From Nitrospira sp. (lineage in GTDB: Bacteria; Nitrospirota; Nitrospiria; Nitrospirales; Nitrospiraceae), in assembly GCA_024998705.1 (NCBI GenBank), contig JACOEF010000295.1, forward strand, positions 1 to 9,438: a DNA stretch of 9,438 bases, given 5' to 3'. Under the pieces are notes generated by a model that had not been told where the DNA came from, searched no databases, and saw nothing but the letters and a program-made list of their open reading frames with translations. The position numbers and the translations under genes were made by a program. Below, piece by piece: positions 1-6,014 of this stretch. How positions within the stretch are numbered: position 1 is the stretch's first letter; each line of letters begins with the position of its first letter.

Positions 1-14
1 CGATGGTCACTCAT
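1..14 (-). CDS. Start of an unidentified gene running off the left edge
   Basis: Only the first four codons and part of a fifth are visible (Met-Ser-Asp-His, ATG at 14-12 on the minus strand). The call rests on a strong Shine-Dalgarno, GGAGGA on the minus strand at 22-27, placed 8 bases from the ATG, and on the lack of another use for this short gap after the protease gene. It lies 98 bases downstream of the protease stop in the same direction, so it may be the next gene of that transcription unit or have its own promoter in the gap. Nothing can be said about its product. Confidence 0.55.
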
Positions 15-92
15 AACTATATCCTCCGGCTGGTCTCACTCCGGTCATCCTAACACAGAGCACAACTCCACTGTCGCGATCACACGAGCCGC

Positions 93-121
93 TTTATACC
101 GGTCCGATCAATTCAATTCAC
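93..121 (-). promoter_or_regulatory. Weak candidate promoter for the gene at the left edge
   Basis: On the minus strand a TATAAA hexamer (93-98) fits a -10 box. The hexamer 17 bases upstream (116-121, GTGAAT) matches the -35 consensus at only three positions and overlaps the end of the protease gene. This could give the leftward gene starting at 14 its own transcript, but the -35 is poor and read-through from the operon is equally plausible. No convincing hairpin with a U-run is present between 15 and 112. Confidence 0.2.
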
Positions 122-1240
122 CGCCTGCAGCGGCGCCATCACTTGGAGCCGACGTTTGCCCCGGACGTAGTCGACGCTCACCTCGTCGCCGACTTTGTGT
201 TTTTCCATTAGATCCATCAAATCATCGATGGTTTCGACCGGCTTGCCGTCCACCGCGACAATAATATCGCCCAGTTCGATCCGGCCGCCGACGGTCTCAC
301 GCGCCCCGTGCAGACCGATCCGTTCGGCGATACTCCCCCGGCCGACCTTTCCGATGATCACGCCTTTGACACCCCAACGCCGGGCCATGGCATCCGGCAC
401 TAATGAGATGCCCAGTCCCGGCCGGATCAGCTTTCCATGTTTGATCAATTCAGGCACGATCCGGTTCACCGTATCGACCGGCACGGCGAACCCGATGCCG
501 GCGAACGCACCGCTCGGGCTCATGATCTGGGTATTCACACCGATCAACCGGCCGCCGCTGTCCAGCAGCGGTCCCCCGGAATTGCCCGGGTTGATCGCCG
601 CATCGGTTTGAATCACGCCCTCGATCGTCCGGTTGCTCATCGACTTGATCGTGCGGCCAAGGGCGCTCACGACACCAGTGGTCAGGGTGTGATCGAGCCC
701 GAAGGGATTGCCGATTGCCAACACCTTTTGTCCGACACGCAGCGACTGGGAATTGCCGATGATGACCGGCTGGAGCGCCGCTTCGGGAGCCTGAACCTGC
801 AACACCGCAAGGTCGTGATCGGGATCGGCGCCGATGACCTTCGCTTTGAATTCCGTGCGATCCGCCAACGTCACCGTGATCGCATCCGCACCGTATATGA
901 CATGGAAATTGGTGACGATGTGGCCCTGCCGGTTCCACACGAAGCCCGTCCCGGAGCCTTGGGGCACTTCAAACAGGTTGAACGACCAGGGATCGCGCTG
1001 CATCGCGGTGTTCGCAATGAACACCACCGACCGCGTGGCGCGCTCGAAGACGGCGATGGTCGCCTGCTCCTCCGGACTGAGCTCGGTCGGCGCGGCAGAT
1101 TGCGCAATCAGGAGCCTGTTCGTGCCCTCCGCGGCCGGAAGCCAGGCCGGTGATGACACAGCCATCGCCAGCGCCGCCACTACCCCCACCCTCATCCCTG
1201 TGCCACTCCACCTCTCCCGGAGCACTCCGCGCAGCCCCAT
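113..1240 (-). CDS. Periplasmic trypsin-like serine protease with one PDZ domain (HtrA/DegP/DegS family)
   Basis: An S1C-family protease, expected to degrade or cleave misfolded or signalling proteins in the periplasm. Numbering from ATG 1240 (375 aa), the catalytic triad is visible: His113 in TNFHVI, Asp143 in DHDLAVLQV and Ser221 in GNSGGPLL. The oxyanion-loop region also reads as in active HtrA enzymes (TDAAINPGNSGGP). One PDZ domain occupies about residues 275-372. The N-terminus has arginines, then a hydrophobic stretch (about 17-36) ending in PAWLPAAEG, consistent with either a cleaved signal peptide or a DegS-like anchor. One PDZ rather than two resembles DegS or short DegP-like proteins. 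ATG 1240 lies one base after the yjbQ stop; an internal ATG at 1195 would give a shorter signal peptide and cannot be excluded, while an upstream ATG at 1306 would overlap yjbQ. It is the third gene of the leftward operon. The exact subfamily is uncertain, so no symbol is given. Confidence 0.93.
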   Translation of the reverse strand: MGLRGVLRERWSGTGMRVGVVAALAMAVSSPAWLPAAEGTNRLLIAQSAAPTELSPEEQATIAVFERATRSVVFIANTAMQRDPWSFNLFEVPQGSGTGFVWNRQGHIVTNFHVIYGADAITVTLADRTEFKAKVIGADPDHDLAVLQVQAPEAALQPVIIGNSQSLRVGQKVLAIGNPFGLDHTLTTGVVSALGRTIKSMSNRTIEGVIQTDAAINPGNSGGPLLDSGGRLIGVNTQIMSPSGAFAGIGFAVPVDTVNRIVPELIKHGKLIRPGLGISLVPDAMARRWGVKGVIIGKVGRGSIAERIGLHGARETVGGRIELGDIIVAVDGKPVETIDDLMDLMEKHKVGDEVSVDYVRGKRRLQVMAPLQAVN

Positions 1241-1241
1241 C

Positions 1242-1664
1242 CTATTCACCAATGACCTGCAGCACCAGGTCCCTGGTTCGCGCGCGCGTATCGAAATCCA
1301 GCACAACGATCTGCTGCCAGGTTCCCAGCGTCATCGCCCCATCATTAAAAGGAATGGTGAGCGACTGCCCCTGCAGTTGACCGCGCAGATGGCTGTGGCC
1401 GTTATCCTCTCCTGCGTTGCGGACATTGTGTTGCCAGCCTGGATCGGCAGGAATCAATCGTTCCCACAGCGCTTTTGTGTCGGCACGGATACCCGGCTCA
1501 TCCTCGATGATCAAGACGGAGGCCGTCGTGTGCTTGATAAAGAGCGTGAGAATTCCGGCACGTAAGTGCGTTTGTTTGAGCGCCGCTTGGACTTGCCCGG
1601 TAATATTCTCCACCCGGCAATCGCCCGGCATCTTCACCTGCATCGCAACACTTCTCACCGGCAT
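1242..1664 (-). CDS. yjbQ: YjbQ/UPF0047 family protein (secondary thiamine-phosphate synthase family)
   Basis: A 140-residue protein of the YjbQ/UPF0047 family, a small cytosolic trimeric fold; E. coli YjbQ has reported secondary thiamine-phosphate synthase activity, but the general physiological role is unsettled. The family signature is complete: IKHTTASVLIIEDEPG (about residues 43-58), the conserved histidines in WQHN (His79) and NGHSHL (His90, His92), and the C-terminal GxxTLGTWQQIVVLDFD block (about 109-125). Length matches the family norm. ATG 1664 is chosen because AGGAG on the minus strand (1672-1676) lies 7 bases upstream; an in-frame ATG at 1643 is less well placed. The gene begins one base after the HD-protein stop, and its stop is one base before the protease ATG, so the three genes are probably cotranscribed and translationally coupled. 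Family assignment is secure; the enzymatic role here is inference. Confidence 0.93.
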   Translation of the reverse strand: MPVRSVAMQVKMPGDCRVENITGQVQAALKQTHLRAGILTLFIKHTTASVLIIEDEPGIRADTKALWERLIPADPGWQHNVRNAGEDNGHSHLRGQLQGQSLTIPFNDGAMTLGTWQQIVVLDFDTRARTRDLVLQVIGE

Positions 1665-1665
1665 A

Positions 1666-2541
1666 TCATGACTCCTGACTCGCCCGGCGCAGGAAATTGC
1701 GCTCGCGTTCTGACAACGACCGCCCCCTGGCCTCTTCCAAGACACGATCGAACACCCCCTCAGCCGCGAGGTCCCGCAAGGCCTGCACAACCGGACGGCT
1801 GATGATCCCCTCCCCTTGCAGGGCATCCAGATAGGCAAAGGCTTCCGATACATCTTCACGTTGCCGCACATAGTAGTCGCGCCCGCGACGTTGATTACTA
1901 TAGGCCTCGAACTGTTCGCAGGCCACCAGGATCTCCGCCAATTGTCGCACCCAGGGCTGCGCGCCTTTCAGCTTTTCAGGATAGTAGTAGTACAGCATGA
2001 TCCGGCCCATCCATGGCGACCAAGTGACCCCAAGCTCGCGCAGGCGCGGCTTCACGGCGCGCAATCGGGCGGCCAATCTGCGGGCGTACCCCAGCCGCAT
2101 TTCCACCTGCTCGCAGGCCCAGGAATTCAGATCAATGCCCGCCGCTTCCATCGCGCCTCGATAACGCGAGACAAAGGCCTCGGTTTCCCGACCATACCGG
2201 GTCTCCGGGTGAAGAGCCCGCCATTCACGCGGCCTGGTGGGAATTCCCTGCGCGCGCGCCCAGGACCAGATCCGGCCGAACAGTTGTCGATCCAGTCCGG
2301 CTCGACCCAAATCATGCAGCATACAGGCGATCTGATACTGTTTGACTCGCGCCGGCGAGTGTCCCATGCGCTGAGCCACGGCGGTGCACATCCGGGCCGT
2401 CCGGAGGGCATGCGGGCAGTCGTAGCCCTTGATCAGCCGTCCGGGCCGGCGCGGGTCGGGATAGTCATAGAGATGCAGTAGTTGAGAAACGAGTGTCCGC
2501 GAAACCAGCAGCGGAGGAGACGTCGTACGTATAGGTGCCAT
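1666..2541 (-). CDS. Degenerate HD-GYP-like / HD-domain protein
   Basis: A 291-residue soluble protein with an HD-type metal phosphohydrolase core. Visible elements in order are an upstream His in CPHALRTAR (His44), the HD doublet in CMLHDLGRAGL (His76-Asp77) and a further His at 111. In HD-GYP proteins a HHE...GYP segment would follow; here the equivalent region reads MLYYYYPEKLKG (about 182-193), so the paired histidines are replaced by tyrosines. A later segment, CEQFEAYSNQRRGRDYY (about 208-224), resembles the family's D-x-[YF]-D-A...R-P-Y region without its aspartates. The fold is therefore probably HD-GYP-derived but lacks residues needed for standard cyclic-di-GMP hydrolysis; it may bind a nucleotide or act on another phosphoester. 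The only plausible start is ATG 2541, with no clear Shine-Dalgarno. It is the first gene of the leftward operon, about 35 bases below a good promoter. Confidence 0.85.
   Translation of the reverse strand: MAPIRTTSPPLLVSRTLVSQLLHLYDYPDPRRPGRLIKGYDCPHALRTARMCTAVAQRMGHSPARVKQYQIACMLHDLGRAGLDRQLFGRIWSWARAQGIPTRPREWRALHPETRYGRETEAFVSRYRGAMEAAGIDLNSWACEQVEMRLGYARRLAARLRAVKPRLRELGVTWSPWMGRIMLYYYYPEKLKGAQPWVRQLAEILVACEQFEAYSNQRRGRDYYVRQREDVSEAFAYLDALQGEGIISRPVVQALRDLAAEGVFDRVLEEARGRSLSERERNFLRRASQES
1672..1676 (-). promoter_or_regulatory. Ribosome binding site deciding the yjbQ start
   Basis: AGGAG on the minus strand, seven bases before ATG 1664. It lies inside the last codons of the preceding HD-domain gene, so translation of the two genes is probably coupled. 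Confidence 0.75.
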
Positions 2542-2581
2542 GCAGGTGTGATGAGCCGCAGTCGATCCTCTACCGGCGGGC

Positions 2582-2611
2582 AGAATATCGCCCGTGAAAA
2601 GAACGTGTCAA
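2582..2611 (-). promoter_or_regulatory. Sigma70-like promoter of the HD-yjbQ-protease operon
   Basis: On the minus strand a perfect TTGACA (2606-2611) is followed after 18 bases by TATTCT (2582-2587), four of six matches to the -10 consensus. Transcription would start near 2575, giving a leader of about 34 bases before ATG 2541. It lies in the divergent gap between the HD-domain gene and the exported-protein gene, and it is the best promoter match I found in the window. Confidence 0.7.
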
Positions 2612-2636
2612 GCAAACCACGCCCCAGGCAGAGGAT

Positions 2637-2669
2637 TTCCTCGCACTCACTGCGGAGCTTTGTTATTCT
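2637..2669 (+). promoter_or_regulatory. Weak candidate promoter for the rightward gene at 2704
   Basis: TATTCT at 2664-2669 could be a -10 box for the exported-protein gene, but there is no good -35: the hexamers at 2637-2646 match poorly. A short dyad, GAGGA-TT-TCCTC (2631-2642), overlaps the expected -35 position and could be an operator, so an activator-dependent promoter is possible. This is inferred from position only. Confidence 0.25.
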
Positions 2670-2692
2670 GAGAGCGATGCTGACCGACAACC

Positions 2693-2698
2693 GGGAGG
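2693..2698 (+). promoter_or_regulatory. Ribosome binding site deciding the start at 2704
   Basis: GGGAGG five bases before ATG 2704. This favours 2704 over the in-frame ATG at 2677, which lacks such a site and would put nine extra residues in front of the signal peptide. Confidence 0.75.
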
Positions 2699-2703
2699 GG
2701 ATC

Positions 2704-3321
2704 ATGGCGAAGACGCGGTCCAGGCACATTGTTGTGGGAAGCGCCTGCCTCCTGCTTGCACAGGCCTTCACGCCCCTGTTCGCAGCCACAGCCGACCTCA
2801 TCGATTTGAACGGCAAAGCCACCGCATTCGTCACCCTGCGCAGTCGGGACAATTTTTCGAGCGAATACCGGTACGATGTGACGGTCCGCAACAATTCCGC
2901 CGATCTCTTCGTTGCCGACTCCCTGATTGTCGTCCTGGATCGCATTACCAATATCGGCGGGCAGGATCGTGAAAACCTGACCGGCGAATCCCTCCTGAAC
3001 AGAATGGAAATCATCGGCCAAGACGGCACCACTGAGGACGGAAGACCGTTCTTTCGCGTCCCGCAAGGATCGGGGCCGGACCTCACTCCGAACAGCGAGA
3101 GCCTCCCTGTGACCGTCCGCATCCGGAACCGGGACTATGTGGCGGTCTTCACCCCCTCGTTCCGCGTGATGGGACAGAAACGCGACCCGCCCAAATCAAA
3201 AAACGCCGCCTCCACCGCCGCGACACCTCCGAGCAAGGCAAGCACCGACAAGTTGATCCAACTCTTAATCAAAAAAGGCCTGATCACCCCGCAAGAAGCC
3301 CAGGCTCTGAGCCAGCCATGA
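2704..3321 (+). CDS. Exported protein of unknown function with a C-terminal helical motif
   Basis: A 205-residue protein I do not recognise. Residues 1-27 form a typical Sec signal peptide: basic MAKTRSRH, a hydrophobic core, and a likely cleavage near PLFA|ATA. Residues about 30-155 alternate polar and hydrophobic residues and include DVTVRNNSAD, LIVVLDRITN and VTVRIRNRDYVAVFTPSFRV, suggesting a beta-sandwich (Ig- or cadherin-like) domain. A linker rich in Lys, Pro, Ala and Ser (about 161-181) leads to an amphipathic C-terminal segment, LIQLLIKKGLITPQEAQAL. Such short 'KKGLIT..EA..L' helices recur at the ends of otherwise unrelated exported or membrane proteins, where their role is unclear. 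The start is set by the Shine-Dalgarno at 2693-2698. The stop overlaps the next ATG by ATGA, so it is probably cotranslated with the HIT gene, although one product is exported and the other cytosolic. Confidence 0.85.
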   Translation: MAKTRSRHIVVGSACLLLAQAFTPLFAATADLIDLNGKATAFVTLRSRDNFSSEYRYDVTVRNNSADLFVADSLIVVLDRITNIGGQDRENLTGESLLNRMEIIGQDGTTEDGRPFFRVPQGSGPDLTPNSESLPVTVRIRNRDYVAVFTPSFRVMGQKRDPPKSKNAASTAATPPSKASTDKLIQLLIKKGLITPQEAQALSQP

Positions 3322-3767
3322 GCAGCGAGCCATGCAAAGCCTGTGTCGGGACCTGGCCCGATCAGGACCGGTTCATCGCCGATTGCGGACTGACCCAGGC
3401 CTACCTGCACGACGACCAGTTCTTCCCCGGCTGGACCGTGCTGGTACTGAAACGTCATGCCACTGAACTCTTCCACCTTTCTCGTGACGAACGCAGCCGA
3501 CTCATCGAAGAAGTGTCCGAGGTCGCTGAGGTGCTCGCACACACGTGGCAGGCAGTGAAGATCAACTATGAATTGCTCGGCAACCAACTTCCCCACATCC
3601 ATTGGCATCTGATTCCGCGCCGACCTCACGATCCGGCCCCCCTTGAACCGGTGTGGCGTATTGCGCATGAACCGGTTCGACTTGAACCGGACGCACTCGC
3701 GTCACACATCGACCGGCTCAGAAGCATCTCGCCGCTTCATCCGAACCAGGCCGCCGAGAAACCCTAA
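3318..3767 (+). CDS. HIT-family nucleotide hydrolase/transferase
   Basis: A 149-residue histidine-triad protein, expected to act in the cytosol on nucleoside phosphoramidates or dinucleoside polyphosphates through a covalent nucleotidyl-histidine intermediate. The HIT signature is intact in LPHIHWHLIPR (about residues 91-101), with His93, His95 and His97; by family rule the middle histidine, His95, is the nucleophile. The preceding KINYELLGNQ fits the usual strand with its conserved Asn, and FFPGWTVLVLKRHATELFHLS matches the N-terminal half of the fold. An N-terminal CKAC pair is reminiscent of zinc-binding cysteines in some HIT branches, but no full metal site is evident. The start forms an ATGA overlap with the upstream exported-protein gene. 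Substrate cannot be deduced from sequence. Near the C-terminus the motif [LH]EP occurs three times, giving short DNA direct repeats. Confidence 0.93.
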   Translation: MSSEPCKACVGTWPDQDRFIADCGLTQAYLHDDQFFPGWTVLVLKRHATELFHLSRDERSRLIEEVSEVAEVLAHTWQAVKINYELLGNQLPHIHWHLIPRRPHDPAPLEPVWRIAHEPVRLEPDALASHIDRLRSISPLHPNQAAEKP

Positions 3768-3785
3768 AATCCTCGACCGATCACG

Positions 3786-4448
3786 ATGTCGAATCAGCCC
3801 TCCTTACCAAATGCGAAACGGCCCCGCACATTCCTTCGCACTGTCCTCTGGTCGCTGCCGCTGCACGTGGTCAGCTCAATCGCCGTCGTCGGAGGGGCCG
3901 CCGCCTATTACAGCAGCATTGTTTCCTCCCATGGAACATGGGCCACAGTGGGCAGCTGGTCGCTCACGGCCATTTACGTCGTCTGTGCGCTGATCGGCGG
4001 CGCCCTCGCCGGGGTATTGAGCGCAGCCCAGCAGACGGTGGAGCGGCTGGAACTCACCCTCCGGGACTGGCTCCATGCCTTGCCTGCCATACCGTCGTCG
4101 TCCACTCCGGCAGAACGAAGTCTTGCCACGGCTCGACAGGAATACGAAGCCCTGGTCGACCGATGCGTCAATCATACTGCCGAGCGTCTGAGACTCCCGC
4201 GCTGGCTGGACAAGCTGATTCGCACCGCGCTGCAAGGCGTGGTCGTGGATCGGTTCATCACCTCCTGCACAAACCGTGGACTCCACCTCGTCGCCCCCCA
4301 GGAATTCAGAAACTGGCTGTTGGCGGAAGGTGTCAGCCTGGGGTTCATGCCGGTTCAGGATCAATTGTCCTGGTGGCGCTACCTCATCCTGGGTCTCCTG
4401 GGCCTGCTGGTTGCCATTGTCTTCGTGCTTGTATTGCTGAACAAGTGA
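3786..4448 (+). CDS. Membrane protein of unknown function, three predicted TM helices
   Basis: A 220-residue protein I do not recognise. Hydrophobic stretches at about residues 20-44, 57-80 and 197-217 look like membrane helices; the last ends almost at the C-terminus (VLVLLNK). Between helices 2 and 3 is a soluble region of about 115 residues with helical, charged character (QQTVERLELTLRDWLHAL, ERSLATARQEYEALVDRCVNH, RLPRWLDKLIRTALQG). The basic N-terminus (KRPR) suggests it starts in the cytoplasm, which would put the soluble loop in the cytoplasm too. It lies 18 bases after the HIT stop and is probably in the same transcript. No clear Shine-Dalgarno precedes ATG 3786, so the start is less certain than the frame. 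Confidence 0.8.
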   Translation: MSNQPSLPNAKRPRTFLRTVLWSLPLHVVSSIAVVGGAAAYYSSIVSSHGTWATVGSWSLTAIYVVCALIGGALAGVLSAAQQTVERLELTLRDWLHALPAIPSSSTPAERSLATARQEYEALVDRCVNHTAERLRLPRWLDKLIRTALQGVVVDRFITSCTNRGLHLVAPQEFRNWLLAEGVSLGFMPVQDQLSWWRYLILGLLGLLVAIVFVLVLLNK

Positions 4449-4495
4449 CCGCGCTTCACGCCTCACCACCGGCACATGTTTCCTGCGAGATCCCG

Positions 4496-4525
4496 TGGAA
4501 TTTCCGCTGCGTCTATGTGTATAAA
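4496..4525 (+). promoter_or_regulatory. Candidate promoter before the TPR-protein gene
   Basis: TATAAA at 4520-4525 is a good -10 box; TGGAAT at 4496-4501 with an 18-base spacer is a weak -35 (three of six). Transcription would begin near 4532, about 30 bases before ATG 4563. It lies in the 114-base gap after the membrane-protein gene, where a new transcription unit for the TPR-CHASE2 pair would be expected. Confidence 0.4.
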
Positions 4526-4562
4526 GGGAGATCCTTTTTTACGTGGAGGGTTGTCAGCGCCT

Positions 4563-5999
4563 ATGTTTCTGCACCATGCCGCCAAGGGAGGGTGGCCTGT
4601 GATCCTGACTGCGGCTTTGCTGATCTATCCGGCTTGGGCCGGAGCGCAGGAAGCCCCCTCCGAGATCCCAGCACCGGAACCCATTCGAGAAGAACCGTTG
4701 CCCCCAGAATCCCTTGCGCAGCCGGCATTGCCGACACCCATTCCGGCGCCTGCGCCGCTCAGCCTGTTGGAAACCCTGACCCCGGCTCGCCAATCCTTGC
4801 ATCTCGAACCCGATGCCCAGGAACCACGCCTCACACCCGGCCGAGCTCTCTTCCAGCTGGGCGACACCGATGGCGCCATCGACGAATACCGGACCGCCCT
4901 GCGGGTCCACCCGACCGTGGCGCAGGCCCATCTCGATTTGGGCACCGCGCTCATGGCCAAGCAAGACTGGCGCACCGCTATGACGGAGCTTCAGGAGGCC
5001 GTTCGCCTGGATCCGACCCTCGTGCAGGCGCATTACAGCATGGGGACGATTCATTACACCCGCGGAAATGTGCAATCGGCTATTAAGGCCTATCAGGAAG
5101 CCCTCCGGCTCAAAGCGGACTTTGCCGAAGCCCATTATCGCCTCGGGCTGGTCTTGAAAGTGGCGGGACGTGATAAGGATGCGGCGCAGGAGCTAGAAGC
5201 CGCCGCCCTGGCAGGGTTGGCCAAGGCTCAATATTTTCTCGGGAACGCCTATCGCTCAGGCCATGGGGTGGAGAAAAGCCAGATCATGGCCATCACCTGG
5301 TGGGCGCGGGCCTTCGAGCAAAATTTGCCGGAAGCGGCCCAGGCACTGACCCAACTCAGGCGCTTGGCAGCGGTGAAGGGCACCCTGCAGACGAAACAGT
5401 CTAAGGCTGCGGCAGAAGCCTTCAAGAATTATTGCGACCAGCTGTGGCTGGACTTCCCCGATCTGGACCGCGCTCAGGCCACGGAAACCGTCGGTACGAC
5501 CCTGCTCAAACCAGGTCGCACAGGCGAGGCCCTTCCGGTGCTGTTACGGGAAGCCTATGCGCTCAACGATATCTCACACGCAGCACTGGTCCAGCTCTAT
5601 GAGCAGGGCCTCGACGGCCAGCTCCCTCCCCACGGCCAGTGGATCCTCAGTTACCTGGAATCCACCGCAACCGATGGCGCGACAGCGTCTCGCATCGCCC
5701 TGGCACGCATCTACGCCAAAGGTCTCGGCCTGGCGCCGGACCTCGCTAAGGCTAAAAGCTACCTGAAGGGCTTGCCGCGGGAAGAGGCCAAACGTATTCT
5801 CGACGAAATCACCCCGAGACTCCGAAACCGTAGTAAGCTGTTGGACATAACTTCAATAGCCTCGACATGCCGGCTGGCATGTCTCACGGGCAGGAGCAGG
5901 ACCGCTCGCAGGATGTTCCTACCGTCCGTCCGACACAGCGTACAGCCACATGCGCTCGATGTGTGGGCCCATCGACGGACCTGGGTACCATCCCGCTAG
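4563..5999 (+). CDS. Exported TPR/Sel1-repeat protein
   Basis: A 478-residue protein, probably a periplasmic or surface scaffold binding a partner through helical repeats. From ATG 4563, residues 1-28 form a signal peptide (hydrophobic core VILTAALLIY, cleavage near AGA|QE). A Pro/Glu/Ala-rich linker follows (31-66). Four TPR units run from about 93 to 216 (GRALFQLGDTDGAIDEYRTA, AHLDLGTALM..W, AHYSMGTIHYTRGN..SAI, AHYRLGLVLKVAGRDKDA). Sel1-like units are at about 219-255 (AKAQYFLGNAYRSGHGVEKS) and 376-402 (SRIALARIYAKGLGLAPDLA). ATG 4563 is chosen for the signal peptide and GGAGGG at 4545-4550, although the 12-base spacing is long; upstream in-frame ATGs (4476, 4515) would bury the signal peptide. 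The last ~58 residues, after ITPRL, are Arg/Ser-rich with no repeat character, and may be read-through of former intergenic DNA. It is followed 15 bases later, in the same frame, by the CHASE2-sigma54 gene, a likely functional partner. Confidence 0.85.
   Translation: MFLHHAAKGGWPVILTAALLIYPAWAGAQEAPSEIPAPEPIREEPLPPESLAQPALPTPIPAPAPLSLLETLTPARQSLHLEPDAQEPRLTPGRALFQLGDTDGAIDEYRTALRVHPTVAQAHLDLGTALMAKQDWRTAMTELQEAVRLDPTLVQAHYSMGTIHYTRGNVQSAIKAYQEALRLKADFAEAHYRLGLVLKVAGRDKDAAQELEAAALAGLAKAQYFLGNAYRSGHGVEKSQIMAITWWARAFEQNLPEAAQALTQLRRLAAVKGTLQTKQSKAAAEAFKNYCDQLWLDFPDLDRAQATETVGTTLLKPGRTGEALPVLLREAYALNDISHAALVQLYEQGLDGQLPPHGQWILSYLESTATDGATASRIALARIYAKGLGLAPDLAKAKSYLKGLPREEAKRILDEITPRLRNRSKLLDITSIASTCRLACLTGRSRTARRMFLPSVRHSVQPHALDVWAHRRTWVPSR
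5864..5883. repeat. Perfect inverted repeat, 8-base arms, 4-base loop
   Basis: GACATGCC (5864-5871), loop GGCT, then GGCATGTC (5876-5883). The arms pair perfectly. It lies inside the 3' end of the TPR-protein frame, about 130 bases before the CHASE2-sigma54 ATG. There is no T-run after it, so it is not a standard intrinsic terminator; a DNA-binding dyad or an mRNA hairpin between the two genes is possible. That it sits where the TPR protein stops looking protein-like supports a regulatory rather than purely coding origin. Confidence 0.55.
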
Positions 6000-6014
6000 T
6001 CGTCACCACCACCC

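Noticed and set aside
437..1153. Long plus-strand frame opposite the protease gene.
   Set aside because: It is antisense to a protease with an intact catalytic triad and PDZ domain; its Arg/His/Gly-rich translation is typical of a GC-rich shadow frame.
3644..3690. Three copies of TGAACCGG as a possible direct-repeat binding site.
   Set aside because: They sit inside the HIT gene and are largely explained by repeated Leu/His-Glu-Pro codons.
4521..4540. Possible intrinsic terminator: AAAGG-GAGAT-CCTTT followed by more T.
   Set aside because: The stem is only five base pairs with two G-C pairs, and it overlaps the best -10 box for the next gene.
5699..5716. TGGCAC resembling the -24 element of a sigma54 promoter.
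   Set aside because: The -12 position does not carry TTGC at the required spacing and the site is inside the TPR coding region. By eye I found no acceptable sigma54 promoter in the window, so the activator's target is not evident here.
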